Notes: generated from the sequence alone by a model not told the origin. Positions 25,922-34,181 are shown, numbered from the stretch's first letter. The stretch is 64,000 bases of DNA from Bacteroidota bacterium (GCA_023434025.1 JAEYTL010000031.1:62001-126000); one strand, 5' to 3'. Made by a program: numbers and translations.

Positions 25922-26662
25922 ATGAAAATGGTTAAACTACTTTTTTGGCTTTTTTGGCGGATATGGTTTTATATCGTTCTGGCCTCCCTTATTATTCTGC
26001 TTTTCCCACTGTTGATTGTTTCCATTTTAAAAGAAGAATGGTATCCTTTTTTCTTTCGGCTGGCCCAACTTTGGGCAAGAGGAATTTTGTTTGCCATGGG
26101 ATTTTACCCTAAAATTGTTCGTGAACAAGTATTTAAAGAAGGAGAAAGTTATATGCTGGTGGCTAATCACACCTCAATGACCGATATTATGCTGATGTTG
26201 ATTATCGCCAAAAACCCCTTTGTTTTTGTAGGCAAAAAAGAACTTTCTAAAATTCCGCTGTTCGGATTTTTCTATAAACGAACCTGTATTCTGGTTGACC
26301 GGGATAGCCCGAAAAGCAGATTGGCGGTTTATGAACGTGCCCAAAAGCGTTTAAACCAGGGGCTAAGCATCTGTATCTTTCCGGAAGGATTAGTGCCGGA
26401 TGATGAATCGGTTGTGCTGGCCGATTTTAAAGACGGTGCGTTCCGGTTGGCCATTGAGCATCAGATTCCGATTGTTCCGATGACATTTTACGACAATAAG
26501 AAACGGTTTTCCTATACCTTTTTCAGCGGAAGCCCCGGTATAATGCGGGCCAAAGTCCACGAATTTATTCCTACTGCCGGCTTTACGGTGGATGACAAGA
26601 AAGCCATTCGCGATAAAGCAAGGGATGTGATTTATAATGAATTAATAAAAGATAATATTTAA
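25922..26662 (+). CDS. 1-acyl-sn-glycerol-3-phosphate acyltransferase (PlsC family)
   Basis: The protein has 246 residues from the ATG at 25922 (25928 is also possible). A hydrophobic N-terminus (about 5-40) anchors it to the inner membrane. The acyltransferase motifs are present: HTSMTD (HX4D catalytic motif), GFFYKRTCILVDR and FPEG near residue 150. It should acylate lysophosphatidic acid to phosphatidic acid in phospholipid synthesis; other lysolipid acceptors are possible. It forms a single-gene unit, convergent with the amt gene. Confidence 0.9.
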   Translation: MKMVKLLFWLFWRIWFYIVLASLIILLFPLLIVSILKEEWYPFFFRLAQLWARGILFAMGFYPKIVREQVFKEGESYMLVANHTSMTDIMLMLIIAKNPFVFVGKKELSKIPLFGFFYKRTCILVDRDSPKSRLAVYERAQKRLNQGLSICIFPEGLVPDDESVVLADFKDGAFRLAIEHQIPIVPMTFYDNKKRFSYTFFSGSPGIMRAKVHEFIPTAGFTVDDKKAIRDKARDVIYNELIKDNI

Positions 26663-26675
26663 ATTTTTGAATTGT

Positions 26676-26720
26676 ATGAGTCATATCTGTTTAAAGTCAT
26701 TTCAAACTTATATGACTTAT
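26676..26720. repeat. Imperfect inverted repeat between plsC and amt
   Basis: ATGAGTCATAT (26676-26686) pairs with ATATGACTTAT (26710-26720) with one G-T pair across a 23-base loop. It separates two convergent genes; T-tracts are weak, so terminator function is only plausible. Confidence 0.4.
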
Positions 26721-26747
26721 AGGGTAAATGAATAATTCCCTCAGCCA

Positions 26748-28085
26748 TTAAAACTGCTCATCGTGTTGCGATAAATCCAAACCAATTTGTTCCGATTCTT
26801 CCGAAACACGAAGCGGAATGATAATGTTGGTGATTTTATACAGCAGCACTGAACCAAAGAAAGTGAATGTGGCAACCAAAACCAACGCTGTCATGTGGTG
26901 ACCGAAGATACCCCAGCCCCCGTGAAGCAAGCTGGCATTTTCGCCCTGAGCAAAAATAGCCGTTAAAATCATACCCATGATTCCGCCTACACCGTGACAG
27001 GCAAAAACATCCAAAGTATCATCAACAGATTTCAGCTTTTTCCAATACAGCATTTTGTTCGAAACAATTGCGGCAATGAATCCGAAAAAGATGCTTTGCG
27101 GAATGGTTATAAATCCTGCGGCGGGTGTAATGGCAACCAATCCCACCACAGCACCGATACAAGCCCCCATGGCCGACACTTTTCTTCCGTTCAAACGGTC
27201 AAAGAAAATCCACGTCAGCATGGCAGAGGCAGACGTTACGGTTGTAGTAGCAAAGGCCATTGCCGCTGTTGCATTGGCTGCCAAAGCAGATCCGGCATTA
27301 AATCCGAACCAGCCAAACCAAAGCATGCCGGTTCCCAACAGTACAAACGGAATATTAGTAGGGATATGTTCACTGTTTTTCCGTTTTCCTAATACCAAAA
27401 CGCCTGCCAATGCGGCAAATCCTGCACTCATGTGCACCACCGTTCCGCCGGCAAAATCTTTTACGCCAAAATAACTGCCTAATAAACCGCTCGGATGCCA
27501 AACCATGTGACAAAGAGGGGTGTATATGAATAAAGTGAACAAGCAAATGAATAATAAATAGGAAATAAACCGAACCCTTTCGGCAAATGATCCGGTAATA
27601 ATGGCCGGAGTGATGACGGCAAATTTCATCTGAAACAAAGCAAAGAGAATAAACGGAATGGTAGAGGCCATTTGGTGGTGGGGCAGCTCGCCTACCTGAT
27701 CCATGAATGCAAATTGAAACGGATTTCCGATGATGCCGTAATGGGTTCCGTTGATCGTAAAACCACGCGAATCACCAAAAGCCAAACTGAATCCTACAAT
27801 CACCCATAGTAATGAAACTACGCCCAAACAGATGAAACTTTGCAGCATAGTGGAAATGACATTCTTTTTGCCTACCATACCTCCGTAAAAAAAAGAAAGC
27901 CCGGGTGTCATTAATAAAACCAAACAGGAAGAAGTGAGCAACCAGGCCACATCTGCAGGAACAATAGTATCGGCCGCATTAAAAACAGCAGATTCGGTTG
28001 CGGCAGTGCCTTTCCAGAATAAACCACCGATGGCGGCAAGGCTGATCAAGCCAAATGAAATTATCCAACGTTTTTCAATTTTCAT
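26748..28085 (-). CDS. amt: Ammonium transporter (Amt/MEP/Rh family)
   Basis: The 445-residue protein has a cleavable-looking N-terminal hydrophobic segment and about 11 further membrane helices. Family landmarks include TPGLSFFYGGMV and both pore histidines, in AGGTVVHMSAG and ACHGVGGIMG. It conducts ammonium/ammonia across the inner membrane under nitrogen limitation. No glnK/PII gene is adjacent, which is unusual because amtB usually forms a pair with it. The upstream region carries a TACCC-N11-GGGTA palindrome that may be an operator. Confidence 0.96.
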   Translation of the reverse strand: MKIEKRWIISFGLISLAAIGGLFWKGTAATESAVFNAADTIVPADVAWLLTSSCLVLLMTPGLSFFYGGMVGKKNVISTMLQSFICLGVVSLLWVIVGFSLAFGDSRGFTINGTHYGIIGNPFQFAFMDQVGELPHHQMASTIPFILFALFQMKFAVITPAIITGSFAERVRFISYLLFICLFTLFIYTPLCHMVWHPSGLLGSYFGVKDFAGGTVVHMSAGFAALAGVLVLGKRKNSEHIPTNIPFVLLGTGMLWFGWFGFNAGSALAANATAAMAFATTTVTSASAMLTWIFFDRLNGRKVSAMGACIGAVVGLVAITPAAGFITIPQSIFFGFIAAIVSNKMLYWKKLKSVDDTLDVFACHGVGGIMGMILTAIFAQGENASLLHGGWGIFGHHMTALVLVATFTFFGSVLLYKITNIIIPLRVSEESEQIGLDLSQHDEQF

Positions 28086-28089
28086 AATA

Positions 28090-28110
28090 TACCCTGTTTA
28101 TATTGGGGTA
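28090..28110. promoter_or_regulatory. Possible operator upstream of amt (TACCC-N11-GGGTA)
   Basis: Five-base arms at 28090-28094 and 28106-28110 flank an AT-rich 11-base spacer directly upstream of the amt ATG. A -7-like TATTTTTA on the minus strand (28109-28116) overlaps it. The protein that might bind is unknown. Confidence 0.35.
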
Positions 28111-28381
28111 AAAATACAAAAAACAATATTTTTTTATAAAATCACCCTAAAAAATATAATGTAAAAATAATATTTTTATTAAATTTTATTAAAGTGAGTC
28201 AGATCTATATAAAAAGTAAAATTTTAAAGTAAGAATTGATTTATTTTTTGAAAACTATGCAAAACCGGCTAATGGTCATGCTTTCAAACTAAAAAATTAA
28301 CATCTGTTTAAAGAAACTACAGGTGATTTTAAAAGTATTTTCTTTTTTTGATTAAATTAGCTTTACCGTATTTGCGTTTTA

Positions 28382-28975
28382 ATGATGAAAAATGAATTGC
28401 TTTCCCAAGTCTATCAACACCCGCTGATTCGTCCGGAAGAACTTGATCGGATTGTCGCATCACACTATCCGGTAACCTTTAAAAAAGGTGATTTTGTGTT
28501 TAAAAAAGACGAAGTGGCCGATGGGTATTTGTTGCTTCAAAACGGACTGATGCGTTCGTATGCTTTTGATTATAATCAAAATGATATTACCACCGATTTC
28601 TTTTCAAATTACGAAGTAGTTATCGATGTTTTGTCTTTGTTTCAACGTATTCCGAGTCAGGAAAACATTCAGGCTCTGAGCGATTGTATGTGCTGGAAAA
28701 TCGATTTTGAGGTATTCCAGCAACTCTATCACACCATTCCCGGTTTTTCGGAATGGGGACGGCTCTGGATGACCAACCGTTTGTTTCATTTCAAGCAACG
28801 CTCTGTAGAAATGGTAACCCTTTCGGCCAAAGACCGTTATTTGCAACTCATTAAAGAAAAGCCGGAGCTGGTACTAAAGTCACCGTTAAAATACATTGCC
28901 AGTTATCTCGGTATTACGGATACGTCTTTCAGCCGGATCCGAAAAGAAATCAGTTCACATCATTTCTTGCCATAA
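28382..28975 (+). CDS. Crp/Fnr family transcriptional regulator
   Basis: The 197-residue protein has a cyclic-nucleotide-binding-type beta barrel (about 20-115; KKGDFVFKKDEVADGYLLLQNGLMRSY) and a C-terminal winged helix (about 140-195; SPLKYIASYLGITDTSFSRIRKEI is the recognition region). No FNR-type Cys cluster is present, so it is not an Fe-S oxygen sensor; the ligand is unknown. Two adjacent ATGs (28382, 28385) are possible. Its stop codon lies inside a perfect palindrome that probably regulates the following genes. Confidence 0.9.
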   Translation: MMKNELLSQVYQHPLIRPEELDRIVASHYPVTFKKGDFVFKKDEVADGYLLLQNGLMRSYAFDYNQNDITTDFFSNYEVVIDVLSLFQRIPSQENIQALSDCMCWKIDFEVFQQLYHTIPGFSEWGRLWMTNRLFHFKQRSVEMVTLSAKDRYLQLIKEKPELVLKSPLKYIASYLGITDTSFSRIRKEISSHHFLP

Positions 28976-29010
28976 GGCAAGAATATTCTTGTCGGAAGCA
29001 GTTACATTTG
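28964..29010 (+). promoter_or_regulatory. FNR-architecture palindrome plus -7 element upstream of the VOC operon
   Basis: TTCTTGCC-ATAA-GGCAAGAA (28964-28983) is a perfect 8-bp inverted repeat with a 4-base centre. TACATTTG (29003-29010) is a consensus -7 element with no -33 TTG at proper spacing. The palindrome centre falls about 42 bases upstream of the predicted start of transcription, the position of class II Crp/Fnr activation. The TTGnn-N4-nnCAA layout is that of FNR-family boxes. Alternatively it is a weak terminator of the regulator gene. Confidence 0.55.
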
Positions 29011-29037
29011 TGAATAAACAAACAAAAAAATAAAATT

Positions 29038-29427
29038 ATGAATGAAAATGTTATCTGTTGGTTTGAAATTTATGTAGATGATTTGGAGCGTGCCAAAAAT
29101 TTTTATGCTTCAGTTTTAGGAACTTCTTTTCATGACATGCCTTCTCCTGAAGGAAGTGAAGATTTCAAAATGTCCTGTTTTTCAAATGCCGAAAATCAAG
29201 GTGTAAGTGGTGCTTTGGTACAAATGAAAGAAGCCCGTACCAATGAACCCGGAAACACATCCACCATCGTATATTTTCCCTGCGAAGATTGCAGTGTGGA
29301 AGAAAGTCGCGTAGAACAAGCAGGCGGTAAAGTACATTGTCCGAAAATGTCTATTGGCGAGCACGGTTTTATCAGCATTTGTCTGGACACCGAAAACAAC
29401 ACATTCGGATTGTATTCCATGAAATAA
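29038..29427 (+). CDS. VOC family (glyoxalase/bleomycin resistance-like) protein
   Basis: The 129-residue protein has paired beta-alpha-beta-beta-beta modules (CWFEIYVDDLERAKNFYASVLG at the N-terminus, FISICLDTENNTFGLYSMK at the C-terminus). VOC proteins bind metal and act as isomerases, dioxygenases or drug-binding proteins; substrate is unknown. It is the first gene after the predicted Crp/Fnr-dependent promoter, with the DoxX-like gene 8 bases downstream. Confidence 0.88.
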   Translation: MNENVICWFEIYVDDLERAKNFYASVLGTSFHDMPSPEGSEDFKMSCFSNAENQGVSGALVQMKEARTNEPGNTSTIVYFPCEDCSVEESRVEQAGGKVHCPKMSIGEHGFISICLDTENNTFGLYSMK

Positions 29428-29435
29428 ATAAAAAG

Positions 29436-29807
29436 ATGAAAATAGTAAAAACCATTCTGTTTGTTTTATTTGGCCTGATGTTCCTCAATGCCGGATTAGA
29501 TAAGTTTTTGCACTATATGCCCATTCCGCCTTTAGAGCCGGAAATTATGAAAGTGGGCGAAGCTTTTATGACCATTAAATGGTTAATGCCTCTGGTAGGA
29601 GCCGTTGAGTTGATTTCCGGTTTGCTATTCCTTTTCCCCAAAACCCGTTTGTTAGGAGCATTGATGCTTTTTCCGGTGATGATCGGCATTCTGATTCACA
29701 ATGCGGTGTACATGCCATCCGGTTTAGCCATTGCAGGGGTATTATTTCTCATCCAGCTTTGGGTGATTTATGATAACAAAGAGAAAATAAAAGGGTTGGT
29801 TAATTAA
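29436..29807 (+). CDS. DoxX-like small membrane protein
   Basis: The protein has 123 residues from the ATG at 29436; the longer in-frame frame overlaps the VOC gene. It has four hydrophobic segments and the DoxX-like N-terminus ILFVLFGLMFLNAGLDKF, followed by a Pro-rich loop (PIPPLEP). DoxX-family proteins are linked to redox or thiosulfate metabolism in some bacteria, but the function of this subgroup is unclear. It is probably co-transcribed with the VOC gene. Confidence 0.82.
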   Translation: MKIVKTILFVLFGLMFLNAGLDKFLHYMPIPPLEPEIMKVGEAFMTIKWLMPLVGAVELISGLLFLFPKTRLLGALMLFPVMIGILIHNAVYMPSGLAIAGVLFLIQLWVIYDNKEKIKGLVN

Positions 29808-29875
29808 TGGTTATTATGGGCTTATGACCTGAAATAAAATTCAAACAGAGAACCGACAATAATAAAATAAAAACG

Positions 29876-30301
29876 ATGTTACTAAATCCGTACTTAAATT
29901 TCGATGGAAATGCCGAAGAAGCTTTCCGCTTTTACCAGACCGTTTTTGGTGGTGAACTGTTTGTGTCTAAAATGAGCGAAGCTCCCGGAACAGAAAATTT
30001 ACCTGAAAGCGAAAAAAACAGAGCCATGCACGTCGCACTGCCTATCGGGAAAGGACAACACCTGATGGCTTCTGATTGTCTGCCCAGTGCCGGACATATA
30101 TTGACGGTGGGAAATAATAACTATATTTCCATTACGCCCGACAGCCGTGAAGAAGCCGACCGTTTGTTCAACGGATTATCAGCCGGAGGAAAAGTGGAAA
30201 TGCCCATGGACGATATGTTCTGGGGTGACTATTTCGGTTCTTTTGTAGATAAATTCGGTGTGTGCTGGATGATTAATTATCATGAAGGAAAGTCTGAGTA
30301 A
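29876..30301 (+). CDS. PhnB-type VOC family protein
   Basis: The 141-residue protein has the PhnB/3-demethylubiquinone-methyltransferase-like VOC signature LNPYLNFDGNAEEAFRFYQTVFGGE, and a C-terminal WGDYFGSFVDKFGVCWMINY. Such proteins are common in Bacteroidota and usually of unknown substrate. It lies 68 bases after the DoxX-like gene in a run of small same-strand genes that suggests one regulon under the nearby Crp/Fnr protein. Confidence 0.9.
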   Translation: MLLNPYLNFDGNAEEAFRFYQTVFGGELFVSKMSEAPGTENLPESEKNRAMHVALPIGKGQHLMASDCLPSAGHILTVGNNNYISITPDSREEADRLFNGLSAGGKVEMPMDDMFWGDYFGSFVDKFGVCWMINYHEGKSE

Positions 30302-30334
30302 CTGAAAGCCTGAGTGTTGGGAGAATAGATTAGA

Positions 30335-30691
30335 ATGACTATAAAAAGTATAGCACAAGCCTTTTCAAACGGGGAGTTTCAATCCGTTTTTCCTTATCTT
30401 GACAATACGGTTGTATGGCAAGTAGTAGGCGAAAACGAGTTTCTCGGAAAAGAAGCCGTTATTGCACAGTGTTTACAGGTGGAAGCCTATTTTAAAACGG
30501 TAACCACCCAATTTGAAACAATCAATTGTCTGGTGGATGGAAATAAAGTGGTCATCAACGGAACAGCGGCATTTGTCATCAATCAAAAACCGAAAGCGTT
30601 TGTTTGGGCTTGTGACGTATACGAATTTAACAAAGCAAATCAATTGCAGAGAATTACATCGTATTGTATTCAAAAAATCCGTAGAAAATGA
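30335..30691 (+). CDS. SnoaL/NTF2-like domain protein
   Basis: The 118-residue cone-shaped NTF2-like protein contains IAQAFSNGEFQSVFPYLDNTVVWQVVG and the conserved strand VNGTAAFVIN-type pattern (VVINGTAAFVINQKPK). No strong catalytic residues are assignable. The stop overlaps the ATG of the following SRPBCC gene by four bases (ATGA), showing translational coupling and hinting at a joint function. Confidence 0.82.
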   Translation: MTIKSIAQAFSNGEFQSVFPYLDNTVVWQVVGENEFLGKEAVIAQCLQVEAYFKTVTTQFETINCLVDGNKVVINGTAAFVINQKPKAFVWACDVYEFNKANQLQRITSYCIQKIRRK

Positions 30692-31125
30692 AACTCATTA
30701 TTCAAGCTAAAATTCAAATTCAAAAACCCATTGCAACGGTTTTTGAAAACATTGTTAATCCGGATAAAATGACCAATTATTTTATCGCAAGCAGTTCCGG
30801 ACGTATGGAAGAAAAGGCTGAACTTATCTGGACTTTTCCCGAATTTGACGAAAAATGTCCATTAACGGTTACCGAAGTGATTCCGAACCGTAAGATTACC
30901 TTTGTTTGGGATCCGGAAACAATAGTCACCATTCAGCTGACCGAACAAGCCGACAAAAGTACCTTGGTTCACGTAACCGAAGACGGAAAAGAAAACACCG
31001 AAAAAGACATCAAATGGTTTGCGGGAAACACCGAAGGCTGGGCCAATTTTTTGGCCTGTTTAAAAGCCTTTTCGGAATATGATATTAATTTGAGAAAAGG
31101 AGCTTTTGAATTTTTGAAAACCTGA
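30688..31125 (+). CDS. SRPBCC/AHSA1 domain protein
   Basis: The 145-residue START/Bet v 1-like (AHSA1) protein begins KLIIQAKIQIQKPIATVFE and has the typical hydrophobic-cavity strands (KITFVWDPE, STLVHVTEDG) and the C-terminal helix GWANFLACLKAFSEY. Members bind small hydrophobic ligands. It is coupled by a 4-bp overlap to the NTF2-like gene upstream. Confidence 0.88.
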   Translation: MKLIIQAKIQIQKPIATVFENIVNPDKMTNYFIASSSGRMEEKAELIWTFPEFDEKCPLTVTEVIPNRKITFVWDPETIVTIQLTEQADKSTLVHVTEDGKENTEKDIKWFAGNTEGWANFLACLKAFSEYDINLRKGAFEFLKT

Positions 31126-31142
31126 TAATCCAATCATTGCCT

Positions 31143-31532
31143 ATGGAGTCCATTCAAAACTATATTATTAACCTTCCCACAGCAACCGAACAAGCCATTG
31201 GCCGGGAACTGGCCAGGCTTATTGATAACCACTTATCATTTACCGAGAGTAAGATCTGGCATGCTCATCCGGTTTGGTTTATCAACGGTAATCCGGTTGT
31301 GGGTTTCAGCAAACAGAAAGCAGGCATCCGACTGATGTTTTGGAGCGGTGCCGATTTTGAAGAAAAAGCGTTAAACGTCAGGGGCGGAAAATTCAAAGAT
31401 GCTTCCGTTTTTTATAATGATGTATCCGAGATTCAGCCTGATGAGGTGAAACGGTGGCTGCAAAAGGCAGAAACCATTCAGTGGGATTATAAGAATATAG
31501 TGAAACGAAAAGGAGTTTTGGTGAGGCTCTGA
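31143..31532 (+). CDS. DUF1801 domain protein
   Basis: The protein has 129 residues from the ATG at 31143, preferred over a TTG six bases upstream. It has the YdhG-like DUF1801 fold with IWHAHPVWFINGNPVVGFSKQKAGIRLMFW. It is small, soluble and common in Bacteroidota next to AHSA1 and PhnB genes, as here. The function is unknown; a possible ligand-binding role is inference. Confidence 0.85.
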   Translation: MESIQNYIINLPTATEQAIGRELARLIDNHLSFTESKIWHAHPVWFINGNPVVGFSKQKAGIRLMFWSGADFEEKALNVRGGKFKDASVFYNDVSEIQPDEVKRWLQKAETIQWDYKNIVKRKGVLVRL

Positions 31533-31615
31533 GGAGAAAAGCGGCAAAGATTCCGGAGTTCAATACTTAATCCTTTAACGGTTAAAAGAATAAAAACGTT
31601 TTTACTGCCATAACA

Positions 31616-32062
31616 ATGAAAAAATTAAACTACACGATCAACATCATGGCCAAGGCCGAAAAGGTTTACAGCACTATGATTACCAAGCCGACTTATGAAA
31701 AATGGACGGCGGAGTTTAACCCTACGTCCACCTTTGAAGGCGGTTGGAACAAAGGCGATAAAATATACTTCATCGGAACGGGAGAGGATGGGAAAAAAGG
31801 CGGTATGGTTTCCAAAATTGCCGAAAATATTCCGAATCAATTTATTTCGATTGCTCATTTGGGCATATTGGACGGCGAGACCGAAATCACCGAAGGGCCA
31901 CAAGTGGAAGCCTGGAGCGGAGCCTTGGAAAATTATACTTTTTCTGAAGCTGACGGCGTGACAACCGTTACTGTGGAAACCGATACCGGTGAAGATTATG
32001 CCGACTATTTTAATGAAACCTGGCCCAAAGCGTTACAGGTTTTAAAAGATTTGTGTGAGTAG
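31616..32062 (+). CDS. SRPBCC/AHSA1 domain protein (second copy)
   Basis: The 148-residue START-like protein begins KLNYTINIMAKAEKVYSTMITKPTYEKWTAEF and ends in a long helix (ADYFNETWPKALQVLKDLCE). It is clearly distinct from the copy at 30688. It is the last of the seven small genes downstream of the Crp/Fnr regulator; an 83-base gap before it might hold a separate promoter, but none is recognisable. Ligand unknown. Confidence 0.87.
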   Translation: MKKLNYTINIMAKAEKVYSTMITKPTYEKWTAEFNPTSTFEGGWNKGDKIYFIGTGEDGKKGGMVSKIAENIPNQFISIAHLGILDGETEITEGPQVEAWSGALENYTFSEADGVTTVTVETDTGEDYADYFNETWPKALQVLKDLCE

Positions 32063-32293
32063 GTTTAGGCGTTGATGGAGAAGTCAGGATTTTTATAAAC
32101 CATATAAATTATACATCATTTGTAATGATCCTTAATTTCCAAGTGGTTTAAAAAAAATTAATTGCTGCAGATCCAACTCTGATGGCCTAAATGATTTTAA
32201 AATCAAACCGGTAGTTGTTAGTTTTTTGATTAATTACGCAACCTTTTTCTCTTTTTTTACTCTTGGTTACAGTAACGAATAAGTTGATAATCA

Positions 32294-33850
32294 ATGCTGA
32301 AAAAACTACTTGGCGTACTCTTGTTTTGGTCTGTTCTTACCACTTCGGCTCAATCTGTTGAGTGGGTGAACACGCCTGAAATTACATTGGCTAACCTATT
32401 GCCTTCGGGTTATATATCGGCTACTGATGCCAATGGAGCGGTTTATTTGGCCGGATTCAAAGACAATCCGTTTTCCTACACCGAGTTATTTGGCAACCTG
32501 ATATATCAAAAATATACCCAGGGCGGCAACATATCGTTTTCCAAAACCCTTGGAGACAGAGCAGTAGTGCATCAACTGCAAAGCGACCCGCAGGGCAACA
32601 TGCTCATGGCGGTGGAGCATTTGAATACGTTGACATACGAAGATTTTTCAATTCCCAATACAACAGGTTTACCCCAGCATGTTTTGCTGAAATTCAATAT
32701 TACGGGCGAACTGCTTTGGCATAAAGTCTTAACGATGCCGGTTGTGGGAGTCAATACATTTAAAACAATTGCCTTTGATCCGGCCGGACATATTTATATC
32801 GGTTATGACAATTACGGTACCTGTCATATAGAAAAACTTAATACCAACGGCGATTCGTTGCAATTGATTGTGCAGGAAAACGTGAATCGACTAACCTCTT
32901 TGGCCGTAGATTCTGACGGCAATATCTATGCTTCGGGTTCCTGTGCCCATATCAATTCTACTTATGCCGGCAACATGCAGCCTACGGGTTTTGATTACAG
33001 TGTATACCTGGTCAAGTATTCCGCTACAGGTGTTTTTCAATGGATTAACTATGTAGAGGACATCACGTGTTCCTCTCCCATGATACAGGTGGATATGAAC
33101 AACAACATTTATTGGGCGGCCGAAACCTTTATTCCTGTGCAGTTAGATGCCATTATGACGGAAGGCCCCAGTGGAGGCGGGGTTGATTTTTTCTTGGCAA
33201 AATTAGATGCCAACGGAAATTATCTCTGGGTAAGAGAAGTGCCCGGCAACGGTTCGTTGGAACTGGCACACCACAATGCCCTGCAATTGGATGATTTTGG
33301 AAGCCTTTATCTCACCGGAATACTCTCAGGCGGTTTAACCCAATGGTCAGAGCAGGTAAGTACAGATACCGGTACGTTTGCCAACCGGGATGCAGTAGTG
33401 CTTCGTTATCTATCCGACGGGGTATTGGATTTTGCTTTTACCGCTGGAGGAGCACAAAGTGATTGGGCTCACGGGTTGTCGGTTGATGCCGCAGGAGATG
33501 TTTACCTGACCGGCATGATGCAGGGAACGGCTCAAATGCAATGGTTTTCTTTTACACATCCGCAACCCATGGGTTACACGCCTTTTTTAGCCCGAATTTC
33601 TCCCGTTAGATTATCCGTCAGCCAGACGGAAAAAAACACCGTTCGCATCTATCCCAATCCGGTAACGGATTTGCTCACGGTGCAAACCTCTGAAATGATT
33701 CTAAATTTATCTGTTTTTTCCTTAAACGGTCAACGCATGCAATTGCCACAAAATGATAACCAACTTGATTTTAGTGGAGAGGCTAATGGGGTGTATGTGG
33801 TAGAAATAGTAACGGAAAAAGGGGTTGAGATGGTGAAGGTGGTGAGGTAG
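32294..33850 (+). CDS. Secreted SBBP-repeat protein with T9SS type A sorting domain
   Basis: The 518-residue protein has a signal peptide (1-19, ending TTSAQ). Beta-propeller-like SBBP repeats follow (for example LAVDSDGNIYASGSC and LSVDAAGDVYLTGMM). The last 75 or so residues form a T9SS C-terminal sorting domain (YPNPVTDLLTV, GVYVVEIVTEKG). It should cross the outer membrane through the type IX system and be released or attached to the surface. Adhesion or substrate binding is possible but not shown. It stands alone, downstream of a 231-base gap without a clear promoter. Confidence 0.88.
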   Translation: MLKKLLGVLLFWSVLTTSAQSVEWVNTPEITLANLLPSGYISATDANGAVYLAGFKDNPFSYTELFGNLIYQKYTQGGNISFSKTLGDRAVVHQLQSDPQGNMLMAVEHLNTLTYEDFSIPNTTGLPQHVLLKFNITGELLWHKVLTMPVVGVNTFKTIAFDPAGHIYIGYDNYGTCHIEKLNTNGDSLQLIVQENVNRLTSLAVDSDGNIYASGSCAHINSTYAGNMQPTGFDYSVYLVKYSATGVFQWINYVEDITCSSPMIQVDMNNNIYWAAETFIPVQLDAIMTEGPSGGGVDFFLAKLDANGNYLWVREVPGNGSLELAHHNALQLDDFGSLYLTGILSGGLTQWSEQVSTDTGTFANRDAVVLRYLSDGVLDFAFTAGGAQSDWAHGLSVDAAGDVYLTGMMQGTAQMQWFSFTHPQPMGYTPFLARISPVRLSVSQTEKNTVRIYPNPVTDLLTVQTSEMILNLSVFSLNGQRMQLPQNDNQLDFSGEANGVYVVEIVTEKGVEMVKVVR

Positions 33851-33895
33851 GTGTGGGTGAATTTTGAAGATGAGTAAAAACGTATTAATCTAAGT

Positions 33896-34072
33896 TTACA
33901 GGTTTTCAAAAAAAAGTTCCTCACCTGTTTCAAAATCTTCAATTCTGAAATCTTCTCCACATTCATCACAATGAAAATATATTACTGTTTTGTTTGGGAA
34001 ATAGTCATCGTTTTTAACAATAATTTCTTCCCAAGCATCTTCGTTGCAGGTACATTTTTTGTGTTGAATCAT
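33896..34072 (-). CDS. 58-residue Cys-rich putative zinc-binding mini-protein
   Basis: The short frame runs from the ATG at 34072 to the TAA at 33896-33898. Cysteines lie at residues 7, 9, 35 and 38 (CTC and HCDECGE), a four-Cys arrangement suited to one zinc ribbon. The protein is acidic and ends EELFFENL. There is no signal peptide. It sits at the edge of the restriction-modification island, divergent from the methyltransferase gene. The regular, non-repetitive sequence and paired CxC/CxxC motifs argue for a real gene; the family is not recognised. Confidence 0.65.
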   Translation of the reverse strand: MIQHKKCTCNEDAWEEIIVKNDDYFPNKTVIYFHCDECGEDFRIEDFETGEELFFENL

Positions 34073-34121
34073 TTGCAGTTTTTTTGTTTATAAAATTACT
34101 AAAATTAGATTTCTTTTTATT

Positions 34122-34181
34122 TTGACAAGTCATTTTTTCTTTTAAATTTGTAACCATTGTATAAGGTTAAACAATTTGGTT
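34122..34181 (+). promoter_or_regulatory. Promoter and likely operator of the C5 methyltransferase gene
   Basis: A TTG -33 box (34122-34124), 18-base spacer and TAAATTTG -7 box (34143-34150) precede the ATG at 34182. An imperfect inverted repeat, AACCATTGT (34152-34160) and ACAATTTGGTT (34171-34181), covers the predicted transcription start and runs up to the start codon. It is the natural target for the HTH at the N-terminus of the methyltransferase (autorepression). Confidence 0.6.

Noticed and set aside
27055..27474. 139-codon frame antisense to amt
   Set aside because: It is a shadow of the Ala/Gly-rich transporter codons and has no start context or domain.
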